Part shown: piece by piece, positions 1-11,900 of the stretch | How positions within the stretch are numbered: position 1 is the first letter of the stretch | Layout: each line of letters opens with the position of its first letter | Assembly: GCA_030141605.1 (NCBI GenBank) | Contig: JAQGDQ010001423.1 | Location: forward strand, 1 to 41,810 | Direction of reading: 5' to 3' | Source: Tubiluchus corallicola | Lineage: Eukaryota > Priapulida > Priapulimorpha > Priapulimorphida > Tubiluchidae | Length of the DNA stretch: 41,810 nucleotides | Notes under the pieces: model-generated | Databases searched by the model: none | The model's input: the letters and a program-made list of their open reading frames with translations, nothing else | Told to the model about the DNA's origin: nothing | Made by a program: the position numbers and the translations under genes

Positions 1-13
1 GCAGATTCGAAAG

Positions 14-150
14 TTGTTATCATTGTATATAATTGTAGTAGTAGTAATAGTAGTGGAAGTAGTAGTAGTGGTAGTGGTAGTGGTAGTGGTAGTGGTAGTG
101 GTAGTGGTAGTAGTAGTAGCAGTAGCAGCGGCAATAGTAGTAGTAGAAGT
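14..150. repeat. GTA/GTGGTA trinucleotide-type microsatellite
   Basis: A run of imperfect TAG, TGG and AGC triplets that drifts from (GTA)n to (GTGGTA)n and back. Its open frame would encode polyvaline, so that is composition and not a gene. Positions 151-351 are AT-rich with no recognisable feature. Confidence 0.9.
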
Positions 151-351
151 AGCAGTATATATGTATATGTATATCATTGTATATACAAGTAAGTGGTGCA
201 TTGACAGATAATCACATAATTCATGTTCGTAACTATTTAAAAAAAATTTTCACTCTTTAAGGCTCACTCAAAGTCGTAATTACACTATTATTATGTAACA
301 ATATTATGTTTTCCTTTCTCAATTTTCAGGTTTATTGCTCTTATTATTGCT

Positions 352-1402
352 ATTATTACATCATTTACTTCATCCTTATTTACATTAAGTTATCTACAGA
401 AGCATGCATAACTATAATCATTTTTTCATTTAAGTAAGGTGAGTGTGTTAATGACCGTATGGTCGTACACTCACCTCGCACTACTCAAATTATTACATCA
501 TTTACTTCATCCTTATTTACATTAAGTTATCTACAGAAGCATGCATAACTATAATCATTTTTTCATTTAAGTAAGGTGAGTGTGTTAATGACCGTGTGGT
601 CGTACACTCACCTCGCACTACTCAAATTATTACATCATTTACTTCATCCTTATTTACATTAAGTTATCTACAGAAGCATGCATAACTATAATCATTTTTT
701 CATTTAAGTAAGGTGAGTGTGTTAATGACCGTATGGTCGTACACTCACCTCGCACTACTCAAATTATTACATCATTTACTTCATCCTTATTTACATTAAG
801 TTATCTACAGAAGCATGCATAACTATAATCATTTTTTCATTTAAGTAAGGTGAGTGTGTTAATGACCGTATGGTCGTACACTCACCTCGCACTACTCAAA
901 TTATTACATCATTTACTTCATCCTTATTTACATTAAGTTATCTACAGAAGCACGCATTACTATAATCATTTTTTTCATTTAAGTAAGGTGAGTGTGTTAA
1001 TGACCATATGGTCGTACACTCACCTCGCACTACTCAAATTATTACATCATTTACTTCATCCTTATTTACATTAACTTATCTACAAAAGCATGCATAACTA
1101 TAATCATTTGTTCATTTAAGTAATGTGAGTGTGTTAATGACCGTATGGTCGTACACTCATCTCGCAATACTCAAATTATTACATCATTTACTTCATCCTT
1201 ATTTACATTAAGTTATCTACAGAAGCACGCATTACTATAATCATTTTTTTCATTTAAGTAAGGTGAGTGTGTTAATGACCATATGGTCGTACACTCACCT
1301 CGCACTACTCAAATTATTACATCATTTACTTAATCCTTATTTACATTAACTTATCTACAAAAGCATGCATAACTATAATCATTTGTTCATTTAAGTAAGG
1401 TG
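352..1402. repeat. 137-bp tandem array, about 7.7 units, each with a hairpin
   Basis: The motif ATTATTACATCATTTACTTC recurs at 352, 489, 626, 763 and 900 (period 137), then about every 137-138 bp until the array breaks off at about 1402. Most units are nearly identical; those after 900 carry shared variants (CACGCATTAC; TTAACTTATCTACAAAAGC), which suggests amplification in two-unit blocks. Every complete unit carries an inverted repeat: AGGTGAGTGT, then GACC, a 4-nt loop, GGTC, then ACACTCACCT. The loop varies (GTAT, GTGT, ATAT) while most stem bases are kept. One unit, near 1125-1165, has mispaired outer stem bases. Confidence 0.93.
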
Positions 1403-1408
1403 AAACTC

Positions 1409-1800
1409 TAGGTCAAAACAATCTACTCTTTAAAATATTGAAAGAAACATACTATGTTTTCAAAAATGATTTACGTGAAAGAATTATTACCGCACAAACA
1501 CAATTTCACGTTCACGCCACTAGTTCTTCACTGTTACATGCATTTCGCCATTCGCAAGTTAGACGGGCACTAGCGCCTGCATTTTGGAAACGTATTGCAC
1601 AAAAAACAGGTGTTGTACCCCTCAGTTCAGATGTGTTAGTTTGTGACAAATACACACGTTCGACAGCTCATGCGTGAGTATAGCCTTAAATATGAAATTT
1701 GAATTTTTATCTTAAAACTTGCCTAGTTTTATTACAACACACTGAATGTCTTACATAAGCACTGTACTTTAATTCCCGCTTTCACAAACACGTGCAACAC

Positions 1801-1802
<2 letters not shown>
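1409..1802 (+). repeat. Dispersed element of unknown class, copy A
   Basis: This segment, starting TAGGTCAAAACAATC and ending GCAACACGC, is homologous over its whole length to the reverse complement of 6490-6825, with about 75-80% identity by eye and several indels. Copy A has roughly 40 extra bases near 1553-1600. No terminal inverted repeat, poly-A tail or tRNA-like box is evident. It contains a 79-codon open frame (1438-1677) that is not kept in the other copy, so it is probably not coding. It may be a SINE or MITE-like family; the class is unknown. Confidence 0.75.
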
Positions 1803-2811
<1,009 letters not shown>

Positions 2812-3008
2812 TTGAACTATCATTGCTTACATTACTGGTACTGATCTGTCACACAAACATAAATAAATGTCCACGTTAATAAATTGTCTTGACACATGAA
2901 GATAGATGCCATTTCTTTGTGATTTGTCGGGAAAACGTCCATTATACATCTCATGAATTACACAGATTAAATATACATCTCTCATGATCACCGTTCGCGA
3001 CAGAAATA

Positions 3009-3066
3009 ATGTAGTGGTCACAGCGTCGACTTGCAAACAAAGAATTCCTGGTTCAAATGCAGGCTG
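3009..3066 (+). repeat. tRNA-derived SINE fragment
   Basis: The sequence has a pol III A-box-like segment (TAGTGGTCACAGCG, about 3012) and a B box (GGTTCAAATGC, 3050-3060). The T-arm can pair as CCTG/CAGG, and the middle resembles a tRNA-Cys anticodon arm. The acceptor stem does not close, so a SINE head is likelier than a working tRNA gene. No matching tail was found downstream. Confidence 0.5.
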
Positions 3067-3178
3067 TACTCCTACAATTTTCTTTCAGCCGAGTTTGGTT
3101 TCAAAATTTAACAATACTAAATTTATTTTATAACAATCATGTATTTATTACATTATCAGTTGTAAAGTTGTTGCATAA

Positions 3179-3401
3179 ATGAGAGAGAGAAACAGAGAGA
3201 GGGGAGGGAGAGAGAAAGAGATAGATAGAGAGAAAGAGAGAGAGGGGGGAGGCAGAGAGAGAGGGGAGAGAGAGAGAGAGAGACACAGAGAGAGAGAGAG
3301 AGAGAGCGAAAGAGAGAGAGAGACAGAGAGAGAGAGCGAAAGAGAAAGAAAGAGAGGGAGAGAGAGAGCGAAAGAGAAAGAAACAGAGAGAGAGAGAGAG
3401 A
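3179..3401. repeat. GA-rich purine tract
   Basis: An imperfect (GA)n tract with G-runs and AAAG interruptions. Arg-Glu and Ser-Leu open frames on the two strands are compositional. Confidence 0.95.
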
Positions 3402-4245
3402 ATTTACATGGCGGCCATGATCAACGCATCCAAACACAGACTATACTACAGTCACGTATACATATAGTTATGGTTTTTGATTGTTTAGTACTGAAATGCC
3501 CGTGCTAATTCTGAGAACACCGAATAGCCAAAGACTCCACGCTTTCTTGTTAAAATAGACCCGCCCGAAGCCATTTCGGATACAGAAGAACCGGACGAGT
3601 GATATACTGTATACAGCTCTTTAGTTTGAGCGACGAAGTACGATGTGCAAACGTGTTTAATATCTGATAATGAATATCATTTATTTTTCTCATTGAGTTT
3701 AGCGTACTGGTTTAACTTTAGTGTTATTGTGTATTGTTGAGTATTGTGCATATCTTAAGTTATCTTTATAATTATTAATGAGTGCCGTAAGGTAGTTTAA
3801 TCGTGCAAATATCTAAGGTAAGAAAATGTTTTTTTAAATTTTCAACATGGCAGACACGTGCGGCTATGTATGTACCTATGCGGCTATAGTTTGTTGCTAA
3901 TTCTTGGATATTTAGATATCTTTATATATATATGTTGATACATATAATAATATATAATACGTGTAATATGTATGTATATATGTATGTGTATATATATATA
4001 TATAATTGAATGATTTTTCTTCAAATATTCGAATAGTAAATTATTCAAATATTCGAATAGTAAATAGCACAACTACTAAACACATTTTCCTTCGCGACTT
4101 TGCACGTAAAAATATAACACTATAGAGTAGATTTATTTTGAAATTTCGTGACCTGGAACCTAAAACTTTTACCACATGGACAAGGAACTAATTTCAACGG
4201 TATAATAAACAACCGTAAAATACAGGTACAGTAAACAAAGGTACT
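3402..4245. other. No gene seen; AT microsatellite and a short direct repeat
   Basis: AT-rich sequence with a TA/GTATA-rich stretch (about 3915-4005) and a near-perfect direct repeat of TCAAATATTCGAATAGTAAA (about 4020 and 4044). No splice-bounded open frame was recognised. Confidence 0.6.
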
Positions 4246-5420
4246 CTTTGTACGTGGGTAGAGAGATTGCAATAGAACTCTGTTGTACGTGGGTAGAGAG
4301 ATTGCAATAGAACTCTGTTGTACGTGGGTAGAGAGATTGCAATAGAACTCTGTTGTACGTGGGTAGAGAGATTGCAATAGAACTCTGTTGTACGTGGGTA
4401 GAGAGATTGCAATAGAACCCTGTTGTACGTGGGTAGAGAGATTGCAATAGAACTCTGTTGTACGTGAGTAGAGAGATTGCAATAGAATTCTGTTGTACGT
4501 GAGTAGAGAGATTGCAATAGAATTCTGTTGTACGTGAGTAGAGAGATTGCAGTAGAACTCTGTTGTACGTGGGTAGAGAGATTGCAATAGAACTCTGTTG
4601 TACGTGAGTAGAGAGATTGCAATAGAACTCTGTTGTACGTGAGTACAGAGATTGCAATAGAACTCTGTTGTACGTGGGTAGAGAGATTGCAATAGAACCC
4701 TGTTGTACGTGAGTAGAGAGATTGCAATAGAACCCTGTTGTACGTGGGTAGAGAGATTGCAATAGAACTCTGTTGTACGTGGGTAGAGATTGCAATAGAA
4801 CTCTGTTGTACGTGGGTAGAGAGATTGCAATAGAACTCTGTTGTACGTGGGTAGAGAGATTGCAATAGAACTCTGTTGTACGTGAGTAGAGAGATTGCAA
4901 TAGAACTCTGTTGTCTGTGAGTAGAGAGATTGCAATAGAACTCTGTTGTACGTGGGTAGAGAGATTGCAATAGAACTCTGTTGTACGTGAGTAGAGAGAT
5001 TGCAATAGAACTCTGTTGTACGTGAGTAGAGAGATTGCAATAGAACTCTGTTGTACGTGGGTAGAGAGATTGCAATAGAACTCTGTTGTACGTGGGTAGA
5101 GAGATTGCAGTAGAACTCTGTTGTACGTGGGTAGAGAGATTGCAGTAGAACTCTGTTGTACATGAGTAGAGAGATTGCAATAGAACTCTGTTGTACGTGG
5201 GTAGAGAGATTGCAGTAGAACTCTGTTGTACGTGGGTAGAGAGATTGCAGTAGAACTCTGTTGTACGTGAGTAGAGAGATTGCAATAGAACTCTGTTGTA
5301 CGTGAGTAGAGAGATTGCAATAGAACTCTGTTGTACGTGGGTAGAGAGATTGCAATAGAACTCTGTTGTACGTGGGTAGAGAGATTGCAATAGAACTCTG
5401 TTGTACGTGGGTAGAGGGAT
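4246..5420. repeat. 35-bp minisatellite, about 33 units
   Basis: The unit is TACGTGRGTAGAGAGATTGC followed by AATAGAACTCTGTTG, with period 35 (for example 4251, 4286, 4321). One unit near 4787 has a 4-bp deletion, and point variants (GGG/GAG, AAT/AGT, CTC/CCC) are scattered. No stop codon occurs in any of the three minus-strand frames of the unit, so minus-strand open frames of 383-434 codons arise with a 35-residue period. No start context, splice sites or unique coding flank supports translation. Confidence 0.96.
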
Positions 5421-5600
5421 GCAATAGAATTTTTCTGTATAGATTCTGCTAGAATATGGTTGAGTCGCCCTCAACAAAACCAAAATTGGGATTGATACTT
5501 TTGAAATAAGTTATACGCTTAAACTAAGATGGCACCTGCTGGGCCAAAAATCAGTTGTGTTTCCTAAACCATCCATTGGTGGTTTTCCGGTATTGTCAAT

Positions 5601-5705
5601 CAGGGCCTATTTCAGCCTAGGCGAGGCCCGGGGAAGTGGGGCATATGAGGCTCCATCAGGGGAGGGGGGCGGGCATTACCATGTTTGGCGTCCAGAAAAT
5701 TTTTG
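5601..5705 (+). mobile_element. Probable hAT-type transposon end, truncated
   Basis: The terminus CAGGGCCTATTTCAGCCTAG and the following AGGCGAGGCCCGGGG and G-rich block resemble the CAGGG-type ends of metazoan hAT non-autonomous elements, as seen at 16550, 19999 and 27662. No opposite inverted terminus or 8-bp target duplication was found, so this is a one-ended relic. Confidence 0.45.
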
Positions 5706-5777
5706 AACTGCTAGAACGATGGAGAAACATTTTCGAAGAGAAAATATGGAGTTATACAGTTGTTAAAGGAAAGAACA

Positions 5778-5848
5778 ATTGAGCGAGGGAGGGAGAGAGG
5801 GAAGGAGGAAGGGAGGGAGGGAGGGAGAGAGAGAGAGAGAGAGAGACG
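5778..5848. repeat. GGGA/GA purine-rich tract
   Basis: Low-complexity (GGGA)n grading into (GA)n. The open frame across it is compositional. Confidence 0.9.
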
Positions 5849-5849
5849 A

Positions 5850-6489
5850 AAAATGTTATGTACAGTATATTTAAGAAGTTGGTTTTTTTGTCATAGTAGG
5901 TGCTGCTTAATAGACTCACTTTGGGACGGAAATGCTTTGACCCAGTTGAATGACTGTGTTTAGTATATTACTGTTATACAAGTATGAGTCATCACTTGAG
6001 GCTTTAAATGAATTTTAGAAATGAATTAGTGTCAAAAACACCTATGTGCAGTTATTCATGAAGCATAATTTATGTAAGTGAATTCATAAAAAATATTGCA
6101 AAAATCTGTGATTATTACCATTGGAATTTAAAAAAGTTTATGCAAGGTCGATTACTTCATTTCTTCACGAAGAAGTTGGTTTATGAAATTCTCATAGTGA
6201 TAAGAACATTGAAAATCTGTTACTGTATACTGTACATATTCACTCAAAACACGTAGTCACCTAGTGCTTGAGCTGCAGTTGGTGATGACCTTGTTTCTCC
6301 TGTGAAAACCAGCGGGAACTTCAAAAGCAAACCGCTGGTCAAGTGATTAAATGTTTACCTTCCAGAGACACCAATATTAGAAGCCTTATAAGTCATGTGA
6401 CCTAAGCTTTAGTAGTATACGCCACCTATCAATCACACTTGTTTTTACACGTAGTTTAACAATATTTTAAACAGCAGAAATATCCTAAG
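5850..6489. other. No gene seen; one small hairpin
   Basis: Unique-looking AT-rich sequence. A perfect 8-bp stem, ACCAGCGG (6308-6315) with CCGCTGGT (6332-6339), encloses 16 nt. Nothing else is supported. Confidence 0.5.
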
Positions 6490-6825
6490 AGCGTGTTGCA
6501 CGTGTTTGCGAAAACGAAAATTGAAGTACAGTGCTACTGTAAAATATTCAGTGTGTTGTACTAAGTCTAGGCAAATTTTAAGATAAAAATTGAAATTTCA
6601 AAATTACTGCTGTGCTCACGCGTGAAGTAGCACATCTGAGCTACGAGGTACAGCACCTGATTTTGTGCAATACGTAACATAACTAGCGAATGCATGTAAC
6701 AAGGAAGAACTAGTGTCGCAAACGTGAAGCTGCGTTTGCGTGGTAATAATTCTTTCACGTAAGTCATTTTTGAAAAAACGACATGTTTCCTTTCAATATT
6801 TTAAAGAGTAGATTGTTTTGACCTA
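6490..6825 (-). repeat. Dispersed element of unknown class, copy B (inverted)
   Basis: The reverse complement matches 1409-1802 from GTAGGTCAAAACAATC through to GCAACACGC. A 66-codon minus-strand frame here is a different frame from the one open in copy A, which argues against a shared protein. It abuts the decayed LINE 3' end that starts near 6850. Confidence 0.75.
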
Positions 6826-6849
6826 CAGTTTAAGATTGGGTCCCGTTTT

Positions 6850-7578
6850 GCTTTAAACAGACAAATCAAATGACATGCTGAATCCAAGAAATCTATTCAG
6901 ATTACAAAACACTGATATTTCTTTATAAATATATCAATAAACTGAGCATTCCATTTGTAAACAATCCCTTAACATTCATTCCTGATACCACTTTAAACAC
7001 TAGAACATACAATTTAAAGCAAATTACAGTAAACAATAAATTTGGAAATAATTCTATATCAAAACAGGCCATACATTTATGGAACTTACTACCCAGTGTA
7101 ATAAAACAAATAGAATCTCTCCACCACTTTAAAAAGAAATTAAAAGAATATCAATATAACAGGTTTCAACTTCCACATTGTGCATCTGATACTAATTACA
7201 CAGACTCAACTTTCATCTACCCCCGCCCCTGACTCCATATAATGATTAAAAATGAAATTTTTTAAAAAAAAATATGTAATGTAATACGTGTTATGTTAGT
7301 TTCGTGTTTCGTAATGTTAAATGTATAAATAGTGTGCACTATGTAATGTAAAATTTAGTGTACTCTCCTATAATTGTTTGTGAAAATATTTTAATATGGT
7401 ATTTGTAAATATGTTCATTATATTGTATATAGTTTGCACTTTAGTTTTTTTAGTATGCACTGGACGCATTTGTCTTGAACAGTGTTGTTATTTTAACATT
7501 ACGCTGAGGCTTACTTAATTTTATTATAATGAGGGAACCGTTTTTATGACAAATAAAGAATTAATATATATATATATT
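6850..7578 (+). mobile_element. 5'-truncated CR1-like LINE, 3' end
   Basis: A decayed C-terminal reverse-transcriptase region (see 6882-7232) is followed by about 330 bp of AT-rich 3' UTR, ending in ACAAATAAAGAATTAATATA and a short (TA)n tail. The 3'-anchored truncation and microsatellite-like tail are typical of CR1-group non-LTR elements made by target-primed reverse transcription. It is not collinear in sequence with the larger element at 8303-12931, so it is probably another family. Confidence 0.75.
6882..7232 (+). pseudogene. C-terminal fragment of LINE reverse-transcriptase polyprotein
   Basis: One open frame of 116 codons ends in TGA at 7230-7232. It contains the CR1-group C-terminal signature TRTYNLKQITVNNKFG, then QAIHLWNLLPSVIKQI, then LHHFKKKLKEYQYNRF. 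The same region of the ORF2 at 8968 reads NGTVLWNTLSDDLKQS and YHLSKLYKCQL. An in-frame stop (6879-6881) lies immediately upstream, and the catalytic RT motifs are missing, so it is a dead fragment. Confidence 0.75.
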
Positions 7579-7619
7579 ACGACTACAGCTCTGCTTTTGG
7601 CAACTAATTAGTCATTTAA

Positions 7620-8300
7620 TATAAGTAGTATGGAATATGAGTTAAAATGTTCCAGGCTAGTGTGCTGTTATTCATTCACTGTTGAATGTAAAGGTGTCCA
7701 AGGCTTAGTTATTGGCATTCTAGCTGTTCGTTCACTGTTGAATATGAGATGCCTAAGACTTATCTGTTGGCATTCTAGCTATTCGTTCACTGTTGAGTAT
7801 GAGATGCCTAAGACTTATTTGTTGGCATTCTAACTATTCGTTCTCTGTTGAATAAGAGATGGACAAGGCTTAGGTGTTGGCATTCTAACTATTCGTTCTC
7901 TGTTGAATACGAAATGTTCAAGGGTTGGCTGTTGACATTTTAACTATTCATCCAGTGTTGAATAAGAGATGTCCGAGGCTTAGGTGCTGACATTCTAACT
8001 ATTCATCCATTGTTGAATACGAGATGTCCAAGACTTTGAATTATGAATCTAATTATTCATTCACTGTTGAATATAAGGTGTCAAAGGCTTACGTGTTGGC
8101 ATTCTAACTATTCATTCACTGTTGAATATGAACTGTCCAAGACTTTGCAGCTGGAATCTAATTATTCATTCACTATTGAATATAAGGTGTCTAAGCCTTG
8201 GCATCTACTTATTCTTTCATTATTGAATATAAGTATTGGATGTAAGTATTCATTATTGGATGTTTAAGATTTTACAGTTGGCACCTAATTATTCATTCAT
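7620..8300. repeat. 56-bp minisatellite, left part of a split array
   Basis: About 12 diverged units of the form TTCATTCACTGTTGAATATA, a GRTGTCYAAGRCTT core, then GTTGGCATTCTAAC. TTCACTGTTG recurs at 7675 and 7731 (period 56), and later units are shortened. The array stops at about 8302, resumes at 12932, and was therefore interrupted by the LINE. Unit fragments such as TTATTGAATATAAGT also occur at about 17795. Confidence 0.9.
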
Positions 8301-8930
8301 TTGCTATTGCAGCTCACAGATCAAGTTAAATCTAGCCAGGACTTTATAAGCAGCAAATTTGACCAATTTAAAATGGAGACAGATGCTTTAAAAAAGACCA
8401 CCAATGATCTTACTAAAAAATTAAACGAGCTAGAGAGAAAGCAGGATGATTTAGACCAGTATGGGCGACGGGACACCCTCATTATCTCCGGTATACCCCA
8501 AGCTAGTGATTATGAAAATACTGACGAAATTGTTTGTCAAGTAGGTCAAGCCCTCAAGGTGAACATCTGTAAAGAGGACATCTCGATCTCCCATCGATTG
8601 CCACGAAAAGAAAGTGCTACAAGACCACCACAGATTATTGTGAAATTTATAAAACGGAAAGTAAGAGACTGTTTGTGGCAAAACAAACCCAAGAGAAATG
8701 GATCTCTTAAGGCTAGTGATTTAGGGTATGTTTCACATAATCTTGTGTACATTAGTGAAAGTTTAACTAATCGTAGACGTGTATTACTTAACAAATGTCT
8801 CGAACTAAAAAGAAACAAAGTAATCTTGTATGTTTGGACTAAAAATGGCCAGATTTTCATCAGGAAAACTGAATCATCTGAACCCTTCCCTGTAAACAAT
8901 TTTGATGATGTAGATAAATTAAAACACTAA
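8301..8930 (+). CDS. LINE ORF1 protein (coiled coil + RRM-like), 5'-truncated
   Basis: ORF1 proteins of this type are nucleic-acid-binding chaperones that package LINE RNA and help target-primed reverse transcription. The frame is open from about 8289 with no ATG until 8373, so the annotated start is the truncated edge and the true N-terminus is missing. Residues 1-55 form a charged heptad-like coiled coil (for example NDLTKKLNELERKQDDLDQ). The hallmark junction DQYGRRDTLIISGIPQ follows, then an RRM-like block with EDISISHRLPRKE and PPQIIVKFIKRKVRDCLW. A C-terminal domain contains VYISESLTNRRRVLLNKC and ends in TAA. It is the same strand as ORF2 and 37 nt upstream. No frameshift is seen. It could be translated only if transcription started in flanking DNA. 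Confidence 0.85.
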   Translation: MLLQLTDQVKSSQDFISSKFDQFKMETDALKKTTNDLTKKLNELERKQDDLDQYGRRDTLIISGIPQASDYENTDEIVCQVGQALKVNICKEDISISHRLPRKESATRPPQIIVKFIKRKVRDCLWQNKPKRNGSLKASDLGYVSHNLVYISESLTNRRRVLLNKCLELKRNKVILYVWTKNGQIFIRKTESSEPFPVNNFDDVDKLKH

Positions 8931-8967
8931 TCACTTCTTCACTCGTTTCAATCAATAACGTATTGTA

Positions 8968-11900
8968 ATGGTTAGCTTTAATTGTACTAAGTGTAATAAA
9001 ACTTGCAAAGCAAATCAAAACTCAATTCAATGTGATGTGTGTTCCCTCTGGACACATCTAAAGTGTACAATGTTGTCTCATCATGATTTTGTAAATTTAG
9101 CAAGTTCTAATGACAGTTACTTCTGCCAGCAATGCATTAATGATGTGCTTCCTTTGCAGTTCATTGATGATGATGAATTTATGGAAATGACTAATCACTA
9201 TCAATTTTCTAATTTTGTAAAAGATTTATCTTGCTTTTCATCAATTTATGACTCTTCTTCGCTAGTCCACTGTAATAGAGATGATACAGACATCGACAAT
9301 TATAGACTTCAGTATGACAGCAAATACATTAATCTTGCAAATCTGAGTAGTGATAAATCCACAGATAAAGCAAACAATGACACATTTATAATACACTTTA
9401 ACACATCAAGTTTGAGGAAATACTATTCAGACATGACTGATACATTAACACAATTTCAAAAAATGCCTGAGTTAATAGCGATCTCGGAAACCAGAATTCA
9501 CGAATCTGACACTTTTTTATGTAACATTCCAGGATATTCTTTCTTACATTATGATTCCAATACAGCTGCTGGTGGCGTAGGTGTGTATGTAAAATCTAAC
9601 CTCAATTTTAAAATTAAACCTGAATACAAAATAAGAACTTGTAAAAATGTTATTGTTAATGGGATTAGTACAACTAGTAGACTAGCACTTGAGGACCTGT
9701 GGCTTGAAATTGCTTCCACCGATAACAAAAAAGCTTTTATATTTGGAATAATATATAGGCATCCAAACACCCCAGTCGAACATTTTCATGACGAATTAGA
9801 ATCAGTTCTTTGCACTATCAATTCCACAGGCAAACCAGCTTATATATGTGGAGACATTAATATAGACTTATATCAACATGATAACAAACCATTTATTAAT
9901 AAGTATCTCAACATGCTCTTCTCAAATCAATTTACACCAATTATCACGCGACCAACTAGAATTACTCCAACGTCACACACCCTAATTGATCATATTTATA
10001 CTAATAATCTTTCTGCACCCATCACATCTGGCATCATTACTAACCCCATTGCGGACCACTTGCCAATATTTGCCATTATAAGAAATACTAATCTCCTGCA
10101 CAACAACATTAAAAAAACAGTCAGATGTACGAGATCATTCAATCAAGGTAACTTTTTAAGCGAGCTTCAAGTTAATATAAGTAACCTAACACTGAATGAT
10201 GGCGAAGCAGACATACACTCTTACTGCTCACAATTCATGGACTCGTTTAAAACATTACTTGACAAACATGCCCCACTCAAAACGTTATCAAGGAAAAACT
10301 CAAAAACTATAGCTAAACCATGGATCACTCCCGGCATTCTCAATTCCATTAAAACAAGAAGCCGTATGTATACAACACACAAGTTATCCAACTCACTGTA
10401 TAAGCAAAATTTATATAAAACATATTCTAACAAACTTAATCACATCAAACATGCATCCAAAAAGAAGTATTACTCCCAGATCTTGCTTGCAAACAAAAAT
10501 AACATGAAACAAACTTGGAGCACTATCAATGAACTTCTCAAAATTAAAAAAAAGACAGCAAGTATAATGCCAACTAAAGTTCGTTACCAAGGCACAACCT
10601 CATGCGACCCGCACCATAAAGCTAATGCTTTTAACAGTTTTTTTGCAAACATTGGTATATCACTGGCATCACGCATAACACAACCCCAAAACTGTAAGTA
10701 TACAGACTATTTAATGCATCCCCAAGAAAATTCTTTCTATATCACACCAGTTAGCGAAATCGAGATTTCCCAAGCTATTGATAGACTAGATCCCAATAAA
10801 GCAAAAGGCCCTTATGACATTCCAATTACATATTTCAAAATGTCAAAAAACATAATCTTAGCTCCGCTTACAAATCTGTTTAATGCGTCAATTCTGACTG
10901 GGACATTCCCCGACACTTTAAAACTGGCAAAAGTAATCCCCATATATAAAAAAGATGATCCAAACGAGCTGAACAACTACCGACCTATCTCACTCATATC
11001 ACCCATTGCCAAAATTTTTGAGTCAATTTTATATAAACGCCTGATGACATATTTAATCAAAAATGATACAATATCGTGTTTTCAATTCGGTTTCCGCAAA
11101 AATCATTCCACAATATTAGCAACTGCTGAAATCATAGACAATCTTCTGACAAACCTAGACAATAAATTACTTACCTGCGGCATCTTTCTTGATTTAACAA
11201 AAGCTTTTGACACCGTTCAACACGACATTCTACTCAACAAAATGGACTATTATGGTATCCGTGGAATCACGCAAAAACTATTCCAGTCATATCTTACGAA
11301 CAGACACCAATTTACGGTAGTTGACAATTTTGCCTCTGACCTATGCTCAATACAATGTGGTGTACCTCAAGGATCCACCTTGGGTCCACTTCTTTTCCTG
11401 ATATATATAAATGACCTCCCTCTTTGTACTAACATGCAAACACGACTTTTTGCTGATGACACTAACCTCTTCTTAGCAGACAACGATACGCAAAATCTTG
11501 AGCTTAAAAGTAATGAAGAACTGATCAAAATTAACACATGGATGCGTACAAATAAGTTAACAGTAAACTATAATAAAACAAAATTTATGATCATAAGAAA
11601 TAAATTTGAAAACAATGAAAACTCCATTATAACAGTATCCATGCAAGACTGTTTATTAGAACAAGTATCCGACATAAAATATCTGGGCGTCTACATAGAT
11701 GACACCCTTAATTGGTCAACACACATAAAAAATATTACCTACAAAGTAAGCAAAGTTACAGGTATATTTTTTAAATTGAGGCATTACTTGAGCACGGATA
11801 TACTAAAAATGATTTACTTTGCCATTGTGTACCCACACATTAAGTATTGTATCTTATCGTGGGGCACAGCAAAAAAATCTGTTTTGAAACCACTTACAGC

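Noticed and set aside
3009-3066. tRNA gene (Cys-like)
   Set aside because: A and B boxes are present but the acceptor stem does not close and the anticodon arm is distorted; treated as a SINE head. The same applies to 18618-18686 on the minus strand.
3156-3508. Arg-Glu-rich and Ser-Leu-rich frames
   Set aside because: Opposite strands of a GA tract; the same applies to 5760-5963 and 14722-15032.
4120-5483. Minus-strand frames of 383, 429 and 434 codons
   Set aside because: They are the three phases of one 35-bp satellite without stop codons, and the unique flanks show no protein signature or splice sites.
8451-8899. Minus-strand frames of 76 and 117 codons
   Set aside because: Shadows of ORF1, whose plus-strand sequence has the DQYGRR and RRM-like signatures.
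9549-10433. Minus-strand frames inside the LINE ORF2
   Set aside because: Shadows of the strongly supported plus-strand ORF2; no independent motif.
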